From Shewanella nanhaiensis (GTDB taxonomy: Bacteria > Pseudomonadota > Gammaproteobacteria > Enterobacterales > Shewanellaceae): 64,000 nt of DNA. The position numbers and the translations under genes are program-made. Under the pieces are notes generated by a model. That model worked only from the letters and a program-made list of their open reading frames with translations, had not been told where the DNA came from and did no database searches. This document shows, in pieces, positions 28,821-39,022 of this stretch (its first letter is position 1; each line of letters opens with the position of its first letter). The stretch covers positions 1 to 64,000 of the forward strand of contig NZ_JAHZST010000009.1 of assembly GCF_019457885.1 (NCBI RefSeq), in the 5' to 3' direction.

Positions 28821-29951
28821 ATGGCCTATTCTACTTTTTGTCAAACCCCTAATGATGCCCGTTTGGAACCTATGTTTTTAGGACAATCGGTCAATGTGGC
28901 ACGTTACGATGTACAAAAATATGAAGTGTTTGAAAAGCTGATTGAGAAACAACTCTCTTTTTTCTGGCGTCCTGAAGAGGTTGATGTCAGTAAAGATAAG
29001 ATCGATTATGCTGCCCTTCCAGATCATGAGAAGCATATCTTTATCTCTAACCTGAAATACCAGACACTGCTGGATTCAATTCAGGGTCGCTCGCCAAATG
29101 TTGCTTTTCTGCCACTGGTCTCTTTGCCAGAGCTAGAGACTTGGATTGAAACTTGGTCATTTTCAGAGACTATTCATTCACGCTCTTACACTCATATTAT
29201 TCGTAATATCGTTAATGATCCATCGATTGTATTTGATGATATTGTTGAAAATGAAGAGATTTTAAAGCGCGCAAGTGACATTGCAGAGTACTACGACACA
29301 CTTATCAAGCTCACCCAAGCTTTCCACCTGTTAGGTGAAGGCACACATATGATTGACGGTCGAGAGCTTGTTGTCACTAAACGTGAGATCAAAAAAGCCC
29401 TCTACCTCTGCATGATGTCAGTCAATGTGCTCGAAGCGATCCGTTTCTACGTCAGTTTCGCCTGCTCTTTTGCATTTGCAGAGCGAAAAGTGATGGAAGG
29501 CAATGCGAAAATCATTCGCCTCATTGCACGTGACGAAGCACTTCACCTCAACAGCACTCAGCACATCATCAAGCTGATGCAAGCGGGTAAAGACGATCCT
29601 GAGATGGGCGAAATAGCAAAAGAGTGTGAGCAGCAAGCCTACGACATCTTTGTTAAAGCCGCTGAGCAGGAGAAAGAGTGGGCAAGATACCTGTTTAAAG
29701 ACGGCTCTATGATAGGCCTTAATGAACAGATCTTATGCCAATATGTTGAGTACATCACTAACGAGCGCATGAAGTCAGTGAACTTAGATCTACCCTATGC
29801 ACAGATCACCAATCCTCTTCCTTGGATGAAGACCTGGTTAGAGAGTGACTCTGTACAGGTAGCGCCGCAGGAAGTGGAAGTATCATCCTACTTGGTTGGA
29901 CAAATTGATTCATCCATCGATGAGAGTGAGTTTGAAGACTTTGAACTTTAA
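28821..29951 (+). CDS. nrdB: Ribonucleoside-diphosphate reductase class Ia subunit beta
   Basis: Carries the diiron-tyrosyl radical used by NrdA. 376 residues. The radical tyrosine is Y123 in [14 protein letters not shown], with diiron ligands in EKHIF, the SETIHS segment and [13 protein letters not shown]. The length and the motif positions match E. coli NrdB (376). The ATG follows GGAAG. Second gene of the nrdAB-ferredoxin cluster; the ferredoxin gene overlaps its 3' end. Confidence 0.98.
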   Translation: MAYSTFCQTPNDARLEPMFLGQSVNVARYDVQKYEVFEKLIEKQLSFFWRPEEVDVSKDKIDYAALPDHEKHIFISNLKYQTLLDSIQGRSPNVAFLPLVSLPELETWIETWSFSETIHSRSYTHIIRNIVNDPSIVFDDIVENEEILKRASDIAEYYDTLIKLTQAFHLLGEGTHMIDGRELVVTKREIKKALYLCMMSVNVLEAIRFYVSFACSFAFAERKVMEGNAKIIRLIARDEALHLNSTQHIIKLMQAGKDDPEMGEIAKECEQQAYDIFVKAAEQEKEWARYLFKDGSMIGLNEQILCQYVEYITNERMKSVNLDLPYAQITNPLPWMKTWLESDSVQVAPQEVEVSSYLVGQIDSSIDESEFEDFEL

Positions 29952-30318
29952 TAACTTTAAAAAAGCCCCTATCGTCAGCTTGCAAGGCCAACCTGTGTTG
30001 CTATTTACCCAGCAGTACACTAGCCTCTTGATGGCATTGGAGCAAAAAAAAGTTAAACTGTTTTCTGAGTGCCGCAATGGTTATTGCGGCGCTTGTAAAA
30101 CCAAGATAATCAGTGGCGGTGTGACTTACCATACTGAGCCGCTGGTTCATCTTGAAAAGGATGAGTGTCTCCCCTGCTGCTGTACACCAAATTCAGATCT
30201 CGATCTGGAGCTGCCAACTCAAGGTGTAACCCTTACACCTAAACGCGAAGAAAATGCTAAGTTAATCCCACAAGAACAGATAAAAGATACTCAGACGATC
30301 TGTGTCGATAACCGCTAG
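29920..30318 (+). CDS. yfaE: [2Fe-2S] ferredoxin, YfaE type
   Basis: Plant-type ferredoxin that in E. coli maintains the diiron cofactor of NrdB. C51, C56 and C59 in [11 protein letters not shown] plus a cysteine of CLPCCC (83-88) form the cluster site. The frame begins inside the end of nrdB; I use the ATG at 29920 (132 residues), but no good ribosome site is visible and GTG or TTG starts between 29926 and 29941 are possible, in keeping with translational coupling. It extends about 45 residues beyond E. coli YfaE (84), mostly at both ends. Confidence 0.9.
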   Translation: MRVSLKTLNFNNFKKAPIVSLQGQPVLLFTQQYTSLLMALEQKKVKLFSECRNGYCGACKTKIISGGVTYHTEPLVHLEKDECLPCCCTPNSDLDLELPTQGVTLTPKREENAKLIPQEQIKDTQTICVDNR

Positions 30319-30335
30319 CTTATTGAGGCTGTTCA

Positions 30336-30779
30336 TTAAATAGGTTTTTTACTTACTAACTTATGTCTGGTGTTTAGCTCCATTAAAGCTGCACTTCCAT
30401 ACCAAGGATGTAGCTCCATCACCAAGCGTCCCTGCTTGATTGAAGGATCGGTTTCAGTCAATGCCTGAGCCTGCGCGACGGTTTTTACATTAAAAATGTA
30501 GATCCCCCTAATTTCACCATCATCCATAAATGGCCCTGCTAATACCAATAAACCTTCGTCAGCAAGGCGAGTTATATTATCTAAATGGCTACGCTGAAGC
30601 GCCGCGGCCTCTGTTTGAGTTTGATCCCGATTAGGCCCCTTTTTCAAGAAAGCCATCACATACTGCTTCATGCCGTATTCATCGGCACCTAGCTTTTGGG
30701 CAAGGTGGGGGTCAAAATTTGCGACGCTAGATGTACTAATAAAAATAAGAGATAGAAATATTGCGATTTTAACTAGCAT
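30336..30779 (-). CDS. Secreted YciI-family protein
   Basis: 147 residues: a signal peptide (MLVKIAIFLSLIFISTSSVANF, cleavage near residue 21) and then a YciI-like ferredoxin-fold domain with the family's HLDNITRLADEGLLVLAGPF region, whose His and Asp are the proposed active-site pair. YciI proteins are mostly cytoplasmic, so export is notable. The ribosome site AAGGGAAGG is clear. It converges on the ferredoxin gene with no apparent link. Substrate unknown. Confidence 0.85.
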   Translation of the reverse strand: MLVKIAIFLSLIFISTSSVANFDPHLAQKLGADEYGMKQYVMAFLKKGPNRDQTQTEAAALQRSHLDNITRLADEGLLVLAGPFMDDGEIRGIYIFNVKTVAQAQALTETDPSIKQGRLVMELHPWYGSAALMELNTRHKLVSKKPI

Positions 30780-30854
30780 AGTAAACCTTCCCTTTTATTG
30801 GTTTCAGAGCTAGTTATAGCACAGAGAACTCTTTTTAGATGGGTAAGTACAAAA

Positions 30855-30880
30855 AAGGGCCGATGAATAATCGGCCCCTT
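30855..30880 (-). terminator. Intrinsic terminator of fadH
   Basis: GGGCCGAT / ATCGGCCC with a short loop and a T6 tract on the minus strand, 35 bases past the fadH stop. Confidence 0.9.
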
Positions 30881-30914
30881 ACACTATTTAAGATTAGAGA
30901 GGTATTACTAACGA

Positions 30915-32930
<2,016 letters not shown>

Positions 32931-33000
32931 TCAAACATCCTTTTTAAACAACTGATTTAAACCAGCATACCTCTTGTTATAGTTAAGCTCAACTAGTTGT

Positions 33001-33034
33001 TCAATTGTAAAGCAACAGATTCCTTTACAATTGA
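33001..33034. promoter_or_regulatory. Perfect 12-bp inverted repeat in the fadH/sppA divergent region
   Basis: TCAATTGTAAAG (33001-33012) and CTTTACAATTGA (33023-33034) are exact complements 10 nt apart; a second palindrome CAACTAGTTG lies at 32990-32999. The position 70 bp upstream of fadH suits an operator for a fatty-acid regulator, though it does not match a motif I can name with confidence. Confidence 0.55.
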
Positions 33035-33096
33035 TTTTTCCCTAAATCGGAAATTTCAGTTAGCATAGTCTCATTGACGTAATAAAGGATTGGATA

Positions 33097-34938
33097 ATGT
33101 CCGATAAACCCTCATTAATAAAAAGAATATTTGTTCTTTTATGGAAAACAATTAACGGTACACGAAAACTGATTTTAAATGTGATCTTTTTCGGTTTCCT
33201 GCTGGCGCTGATTGTTGCCATGAATATAGATGATAGTGTAAATATTGAAACTGGGTCAGCATTAGTACTCAACCTTTCAGGTTCTATTGTTGAGCAAAAA
33301 AGACAAGTAGACCCATTTGAAGAGGCGATGAAAAGTGGCAAAAACCACGACGGTCAAGGCGAGATTTTGCTTGCCGATGTGCTGAATGTGATCGATAACG
33401 CCGCTCACGACACCCGCATCTCCTCCATCGTTTTGGATATGGGGCATTTGAGATGGACAGGAATAAGCAAACTACAATCTATCGGTGATGCTCTAATCCA
33501 ATTTAAAGAATCGGGTAAACCTGTTATTGCACAAGCTAATAGCTATGGCCAGAATCAATACTTTCTCGCCAGCTTTGCCGATACCATCTACCTCAACCCA
33601 CAGGGCGGTGTTGAACTGGAAGGCTTGAGCCGCTATCGCCAATATTACAGATCGGCACTTGAGAAGCTTAAAGTAAAAGCACACATCTTCCGAGTCGGTA
33701 CCTTTAAATCGGCTGTTGAGCCCTATATTCGTGATGATATGTCTCCAGCGGCAAAAGAGGCCAATCTTGCGCTATTGAATGATATCTGGAGTAGCTATCA
33801 AAGCGTGGTTGCCGATAATCGTAATATTGCAGGTGACGATCTTGTGCTCAATTCTGAACGCTACCTCGCAGAGCTTGATAATGCCGAAGGTCAATCTGCT
33901 GAAATGGCACTGAATATGAAGTGGGTCGATGAACTCGCAACGTCAGAAAGCTTCAGGCTTAAGATGTTAGACTTAGTCGGACAGGCAAGAGATGGCGATA
34001 GTTTTAAACAGATAGGCTTTCATGACTACTTGAGTCTCACCGCTAAGCACCCTCTTCTCTATACCAATGATACTGTCGGTATTATTGTCGCTAAAGGTAC
34101 CATACTCAACGGTAATCAACCTGCTGGTAATATTGGCGGTGAAAGTACCTCTGAACTTCTCAGAAAGGCGCGCTTTGATGATCAGGTAAAAGCTGTTGTG
34201 TTACGAGTCGATAGCCCTGGTGGAAGCGCCTTCGCTTCCGAGCAGATCCGTCAAGAGGTACTTGCACTGAAAACCGCAGGTAAACCCGTTGTCGTCAGTA
34301 TGGGCAGTTATGCTGCATCAGGCGGATATTGGATCTCAGCCAGCGCAGATTACATCTACGCGACACCAACAACACTTACAGGTTCAATCGGCATCTTTGG
34401 CATGATCACCACTTTTGAAGACTCGCTATCGAGTATAGGGATCCACACTGACGGCGTAGCTACCTCCGAATGGGCAGGTATTTCAGTGGCGAAGGGGTTA
34501 ACCCCAGGTATAAAAGATGTGATTCAACGTCACGTTGAACGTGGCTATCAAGACTTTATCTCCCTAGTTGCCACAGAGCGTGATATGAGCTTGAACGATG
34601 TGGATAACATAGCTCAAGGCCGTGTCTGGTCAGGGAAGAAAGCCCTTAGCCTTGGTTTGGTAGACGAGCTAGGCGATCTAAAACAAGCTGTTGCTAAAGC
34701 GGCTCAGATGGCGGAACTCGATGACTTTGACAGTGAGATCATTGAGCAAGAGCTCACACCTCAAGAGCAGTTTATTCAAGAGATGTTTGCTTCAGCGTCA
34801 GCTTATTTGCCTGAATCTGTGGGTCATAGTTCTGTGATTGAGCAGTTACTCTCCCAATGGTCTAACGCCATTGATGAGTTCAGATCTTTTGATGATCCTA
34901 AAGGCATGTATCTGTACTGCGATACCTGTAACTTCTAA
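33097..34938 (+). CDS. sppA: Signal peptide peptidase SppA, 67 kDa type
   Basis: Inner-membrane serine protease that digests cleaved signal peptides. 613 residues with an N-terminal membrane anchor (about 22-42) and two homologous S49 domains. The catalytic pair is K204 (GTFKSAVEPY) and S408 (SYAASGGYW), close to E. coli K209 and S409. The gene order sppA-ansA also matches E. coli. The last residues include a CDTC pair of no known role. Followed by its own terminator. Confidence 0.97.
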   Translation: MSDKPSLIKRIFVLLWKTINGTRKLILNVIFFGFLLALIVAMNIDDSVNIETGSALVLNLSGSIVEQKRQVDPFEEAMKSGKNHDGQGEILLADVLNVIDNAAHDTRISSIVLDMGHLRWTGISKLQSIGDALIQFKESGKPVIAQANSYGQNQYFLASFADTIYLNPQGGVELEGLSRYRQYYRSALEKLKVKAHIFRVGTFKSAVEPYIRDDMSPAAKEANLALLNDIWSSYQSVVADNRNIAGDDLVLNSERYLAELDNAEGQSAEMALNMKWVDELATSESFRLKMLDLVGQARDGDSFKQIGFHDYLSLTAKHPLLYTNDTVGIIVAKGTILNGNQPAGNIGGESTSELLRKARFDDQVKAVVLRVDSPGGSAFASEQIRQEVLALKTAGKPVVVSMGSYAASGGYWISASADYIYATPTTLTGSIGIFGMITTFEDSLSSIGIHTDGVATSEWAGISVAKGLTPGIKDVIQRHVERGYQDFISLVATERDMSLNDVDNIAQGRVWSGKKALSLGLVDELGDLKQAVAKAAQMAELDDFDSEIIEQELTPQEQFIQEMFASASAYLPESVGHSSVIEQLLSQWSNAIDEFRSFDDPKGMYLYCDTCNF

Positions 34939-34973
34939 CATCTAGAGCTTTCTATCCACAAGATTAATTGACT

Positions 34974-35008
34974 AAGCCCGCAGAGCTTCAACTCAGCGGG
35001 CTTTTTTT
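34974..35008 (+). terminator. Intrinsic terminator of sppA
   Basis: AAGCCCGC pairs with GCGGGCTT across a 16-nt interior and is followed by a T7 tract, about 35 bases past the sppA stop. Confidence 0.88.
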
Positions 35009-35110
35009 ATACTAATCGTAACAATAATGAGTTTAAATGGCTCAATAGCATTGGGCTGAACGCTTCAAGCAAGTATACTGCTGCCCATTAGTGGCCAACA
35101 GAAGTTCATC

Positions 35111-36124
35111 ATGACAAAGCGTACAATCTACGTTGCCTACACAGGCGGCACCATAGGCATGCAAAAAACAGCTCAAGGGTTTGCCCCCGTTGCAGGTTTT
35201 CTTACAAGCTGTGTGAAATCCATGCCTGAGTTTTACTATGATGATATGCCCGACTTTGTCATACATGAATACAGCCCATTAATGGACTCCTCAGATATGG
35301 CTCCAACTGATTGGCAGCGACTCGCTAACGACATCAAAGCCAACTATGAAAAGTATGATGGCTTTGTGATCCTACATGGCACTGATACCATGGCGTTTAC
35401 CGCATCAGCCCTCTCCTTTATGCTGCAAGGCCTATCTAAGCCTGTCATCGTCACAGGCTCACAGATCCCATTAGGTCAACTAAGATCTGATGGACAAACC
35501 AACCTGCTTAACTCCTTGTATATTGCCGCAAACTATCCTATTGCAGAGGTGTGCCTCTTCTTTAACAATAAGCTATTTAGAGGCAATAGAACCACTAAGG
35601 CACATGCTGACGGTTTCGGCGCGTTTGCATCACCAAATTTCCCGCTTCTTCTTGAGGCTGGGATTAAAATTCGAGTGAAAGCCGGAAGAATTGCTACTGG
35701 AGACAGTAAAAAGTTAGAAGTGGCAACCATCAGCCCACAGCCAATTGGTGTCGTCACCTTGTATCCAGGGATCACCACCGACGTCATTAGAAACTTACTT
35801 CAACAACCAGTAAAAGCCCTAATCATCCTAACCTATGGTGTAGGTAATGCTCCTCAGAATACTAGCTTGCTTAAGGCGCTGTCTGAAGCATCGGCTCGAG
35901 GTATCATTCTTGTTAACTTGACGCAATGTTTGCAGGGCAAAGTGAACATGAAAGGTTATGCCACCGGACATGCTTTAGAAGCGGCTGGAGTAATAAGTGG
36001 CTCAGATATGACCACGGAAGCGGCACTAGCAAAACTGCACTACTTGCTGTCGACCTCGTTAACTCCCAATGAGATCCGCACCGCAATGCAGCAAAACTTG
36101 GTCGGTGAACTAAGCGAAGATTAA
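35111..36124 (+). CDS. ansA: L-asparaginase type I
   Basis: Cytoplasmic hydrolysis of asparagine to aspartate and ammonia. 337 residues with the two asparaginase signatures: YVAYTGGTIGMQ near residue 11 with the nucleophilic threonine, and VILHGTDTMAFTASALSFML near 90. Length equals E. coli AnsA (338). There is no signal peptide, as expected for type I. It follows sppA with a terminator between them. Confidence 0.97.
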   Translation: MTKRTIYVAYTGGTIGMQKTAQGFAPVAGFLTSCVKSMPEFYYDDMPDFVIHEYSPLMDSSDMAPTDWQRLANDIKANYEKYDGFVILHGTDTMAFTASALSFMLQGLSKPVIVTGSQIPLGQLRSDGQTNLLNSLYIAANYPIAEVCLFFNNKLFRGNRTTKAHADGFGAFASPNFPLLLEAGIKIRVKAGRIATGDSKKLEVATISPQPIGVVTLYPGITTDVIRNLLQQPVKALIILTYGVGNAPQNTSLLKALSEASARGIILVNLTQCLQGKVNMKGYATGHALEAAGVISGSDMTTEAALAKLHYLLSTSLTPNEIRTAMQQNLVGELSED

Positions 36125-36192
36125 AAGGACTCAGTTGGCGATTGAGCACCGAGCAACCATAGTGCTGCTAGGTGCTGCTTAGTAAGACTAAT

Positions 36193-36477
36193 TTATAACT
36201 CTTTCTCTTTAAACTCGGCGATACTCTCGCCCTTGAACTGCTTTTTTAGCTCAGCTTTAGAGAGTTCGTTTATGGTGCCTTCACTACTAATGGTGAAGTG
36301 ATCAGTTTGATTAAGTCTTCTTGCCTGATAGAGCATCACCAGCTGCATAGTCGACTCACGCTGGGCATCAGATAAACGAGTGCCATCTTCCCACTTACCT
36401 AACTCTACACCTGTTCTCAGACGCTCATAAACCTCTTGCGGCATCTCATCGATGACCTTATTTATCTCATCACTCAT
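36193..36477 (-). CDS. DUF1315 family protein (YeaC-like)
   Basis: 94 residues resembling E. coli YeaC throughout, including EVYERLRTGVELGKWEDG and ESTMQLVMLYQARR. Function is unknown; predicted helical and cytoplasmic. Its start overlaps the stop of the zinc-ribbon membrane protein gene (ATGA), so the two are coupled. It converges on ansA. Confidence 0.88.
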   Translation of the reverse strand: MSDEINKVIDEMPQEVYERLRTGVELGKWEDGTRLSDAQRESTMQLVMLYQARRLNQTDHFTISSEGTINELSKAELKKQFKGESIAEFKEKEL

Positions 36478-36791
36478 ACTTTTTTCCGTTCATGTAACAC
36501 TATCTGTAATCGGGTAACTAGGTAGCCAACAAAGCCAAGTACAAAACAAGCGCCGCCAATATAGGAACGTAACCCTTCAGCGGGCTCCCCTCCCCAAAAC
36601 CATACCACGACTCCTGCGATAAACAGTGACATGGATAGTAGGCCTTGATTCACAAGTTGCGCCGAGCGTTTAATATGGCTGATTTTGCTCAATACCTGAT
36701 TATCCCCTGATAGCTGACTTCCACAATGCTGGCACTCTGTCGCCTTACTTGAGATCCGTTTATTGCAGCTAGGACATTCAATCAATGCCAT
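36474..36791 (-). CDS. Small zinc-ribbon membrane protein
   Basis: 105 residues. An N-terminal double-zinc-knuckle ribbon CPSCN...CQHCG (residues 5-22) is followed by two hydrophobic helices (about 48-66 and 75-95) and a basic C-terminus. Such proteins are widespread and uncharacterised. Coupled to the DUF1315 gene downstream, and 72 bp downstream of nothing else on that strand except the M14 carboxypeptidase, which ends after it in the other direction of reading. No specific role can be given. Confidence 0.82.
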   Translation of the reverse strand: MALIECPSCNKRISSKATECQHCGSQLSGDNQVLSKISHIKRSAQLVNQGLLSMSLFIAGVVVWFWGGEPAEGLRSYIGGACFVLGFVGYLVTRLQIVLHERKKV

Positions 36792-36862
36792 CGTATTACC
36801 TCAAAGCTGCGTGACTAACCCTAACTAGCCCAAAACTAGACCAAGTTAGTCACACACAGTTA

Positions 36863-37990
36863 TTATCGTAAGTTATTCACTACCGCTAACATAGCGATTA
36901 AAGATGCCTCACCTAAGTAAATAGAGCGCTCTGGAGACCAGCCAGACATAGGATCTGGCATATTGTCATTATCTTTAAATGGCATTTCGAGTGTATTAGA
37001 GAGGCAGGTAAATGTTTCGGCGACCCAGTTAGAGGCAACTGTTAGGTTTGCTTTGCCTGGCTCATCTTTATCATAGCCAAACTCAGACTGAAAATCGGCA
37101 CTGACCAGTGTTAGCGCGTCCACAAAATCTTGTTGCAGCTTTGCCATGCGCTCATCATAGGAAGGTACGCCTTCACAACCCGCAAGGAAAACATAAGGTA
37201 AGCCTTCGTCACCATGGACATCATAGAAGAGATCCACGCCAGTCTCTTTCATCTTGTTGGTGACGTAGTAGACCTCAGGACTCTTCTCAAGTGAAGGGGT
37301 CTGCCATTCACGATTTAAATTAACACCCAGTGCATTGGTTCTCAAATGACCACGTGCACTTCCATCAGGATTCATATTAGGAACGATATAGAAATTTGCT
37401 TTGTCTAGCAGCGCCTGAGCATTGACATTGTCACTATCAAGCAAGCTGTTAAAGAAGCCTTCGACTAGCCACTCAGCCATCGTTTCACCTGGATGTTGGC
37501 GCGCTGTGATCCAGATGTTTGCTTTAGACTCATCACCATCCCCCACTTTCACCAGTGTCATATCTCGGCCATCTAAGGTTAAACCTAAGTGCTCGAGACT
37601 GACTAATGGGTGGACTTGGACTGAAGCGAGAAGATCTTGGTGACGTTCATAACTGTAGGGAGCGAAATAAGCTATTTGAATAGAGTCACAATCAAGGTCA
37701 ACTTGAATGGTTAATTTACCATCTTTGTACTCAGTTGGAAGACGAAACCACTGTTGCCTGTCATAGGTCGCTACGGCTTGGTAATTTTCCCAACCTTTAG
37801 GATATGAAGCTGAACCAGCATTCATAATATTAAGTAGGTACTGGCTTCCCACTTCGCCTTCTAAACGAAAATTGAACCACTGATAAAACTCATCACCAAC
37901 ATCGGGACGAATAGCCAGTTGCACATCTTTAATATTATCTTGATTGATGACTTCAATATTTCCACCATCAAAATTGGCGCTGATCCGCAT
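36863..37990 (-). CDS. M14 family zinc carboxypeptidase, cytosolic type
   Basis: 375 residues. An N-terminal beta-sandwich domain (1-120) typical of the cytosolic carboxypeptidase (CCP) branch precedes the catalytic domain. Zinc is bound by H166 and E169 in RQHPGETMAEW and by the histidine in FYDVHGDEG; the catalytic glutamate is in TLEMPFKDN near 345. No signal peptide. Ribosome site AAGGAAA upstream of the ATG. Eukaryotic relatives remove C-terminal glutamates from tubulin; the bacterial substrate is unknown. Confidence 0.92.
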   Translation of the reverse strand: MRISANFDGGNIEVINQDNIKDVQLAIRPDVGDEFYQWFNFRLEGEVGSQYLLNIMNAGSASYPKGWENYQAVATYDRQQWFRLPTEYKDGKLTIQVDLDCDSIQIAYFAPYSYERHQDLLASVQVHPLVSLEHLGLTLDGRDMTLVKVGDGDESKANIWITARQHPGETMAEWLVEGFFNSLLDSDNVNAQALLDKANFYIVPNMNPDGSARGHLRTNALGVNLNREWQTPSLEKSPEVYYVTNKMKETGVDLFYDVHGDEGLPYVFLAGCEGVPSYDERMAKLQQDFVDALTLVSADFQSEFGYDKDEPGKANLTVASNWVAETFTCLSNTLEMPFKDNDNMPDPMSGWSPERSIYLGEASLIAMLAVVNNLR

Positions 37991-38133
37991 AACGTTTCCT
38001 TTATGTTATCAATTAAGAGAGGCTAAAACGGCCTATCTGATACGCTATAGGATAAACGAAAAAGCGCCATAGAGCAGCTTGAAAAGTAAAAAATAAACAG
38101 TAATCTTCACGGTTTATCGGTATCTCGTTACCA

Positions 38134-38814
38134 TTAGGTAGCGAAACTGTACCCTTGCCCTCTAACGGTATTAATTAAGGTTTTAGGCAGTTCAGTATTG
38201 GCAAGCTTTCTACGGGTATTGCTGATATGCATATCTAAGTTACGATCAAATTTTCCCAGCTCTTTTTGCAGCACACTTCGCTGAAGCTCCTGCTTAGTAA
38301 TGACCTCTCCTTTACGCTCAAACAGGTACTTAAATAGCTTAAACTCAGTTTGAGTCAGCAACACCCTCTTAGATGCGATAGAGACGCAATATTGAAGATC
38401 ATCAAACTCGACTTCATCTTTAATCTGTTCAATAGAGCAGATTCGCTCGGAACGAACCAGATCCACTCGACGTTGTAGTGCAGCCATGCGTACAAGTAAC
38501 TCCTTTACACTAAAAGGTTTACTGAGGAAGTCATCAGCACCTAACTCGTAACCTTTAATCCTATCACTCTCACAATCGATGGCAGAGATGATAATCACAG
38601 GGATCTGCTCCTTACGAGCAGCTAACAAACCAAAGCCATCTAGATTTGGCATCATAATGTCTAGCAATATGATATCTGGACTCTCTATTTCCAATATAGA
38701 AAGTGCAGCGACTCCATCTTCAGCGCAGATAACACGATAACCCTCTTCAGCGAGCGCTTGCTCTAATAGCTCCCTAAAAACCAGATCATCATCAACTAAG
38801 AGTACTTTGCTCAT
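38134..38814 (-). CDS. OmpR-family response regulator, orphan
   Basis: 226 residues: a receiver domain with acidic pocket D8-D9-D10, phospho-acceptor D52 and K99, then a winged-helix DNA-binding domain (about 125-225, ending TVRGQGYSFA). The ATG at 38814 has AAAGG upstream; an earlier TTG at 38841 is not supported. No histidine kinase is adjacent: neighbours are an M14 peptidase and a DUF885 protein. Closest in type to CpxR-like regulators. Partner kinase and targets are unknown. Confidence 0.93.
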   Translation of the reverse strand: MSKVLLVDDDLVFRELLEQALAEEGYRVICAEDGVAALSILEIESPDIILLDIMMPNLDGFGLLAARKEQIPVIIISAIDCESDRIKGYELGADDFLSKPFSVKELLVRMAALQRRVDLVRSERICSIEQIKDEVEFDDLQYCVSIASKRVLLTQTEFKLFKYLFERKGEVITKQELQRSVLQKELGKFDRNLDMHISNTRRKLANTELPKTLINTVRGQGYSFAT

Positions 38815-38958
38815 CTCAACCTTTAATGCAAATGCGAACAATTATCAACAACATTACTATATTCAAATGTGATCTACTAGTTATTTTTCATTATAAATAT
38901 TAATTTTGTTAGTTAGATCGTCTAGTTGTCTGTAACAAACAGAAAAACAAGAGATAAA

Positions 38959-38983
38959 AAAAGCCAGAACGAGTCTGGCTTTA
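38959..38983 (-). terminator. Intrinsic terminator of the DUF885 gene
   Basis: AAAGCCAGA / TCTGGCTTT with a 5-nt loop and a T-rich tail on the minus strand, about 40 bases past the stop. Confidence 0.87.
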
Positions 38984-39022
38984 GTGAAATTGACTGACAA
39001 AGTGTCAGAAGATATGGCTAAA

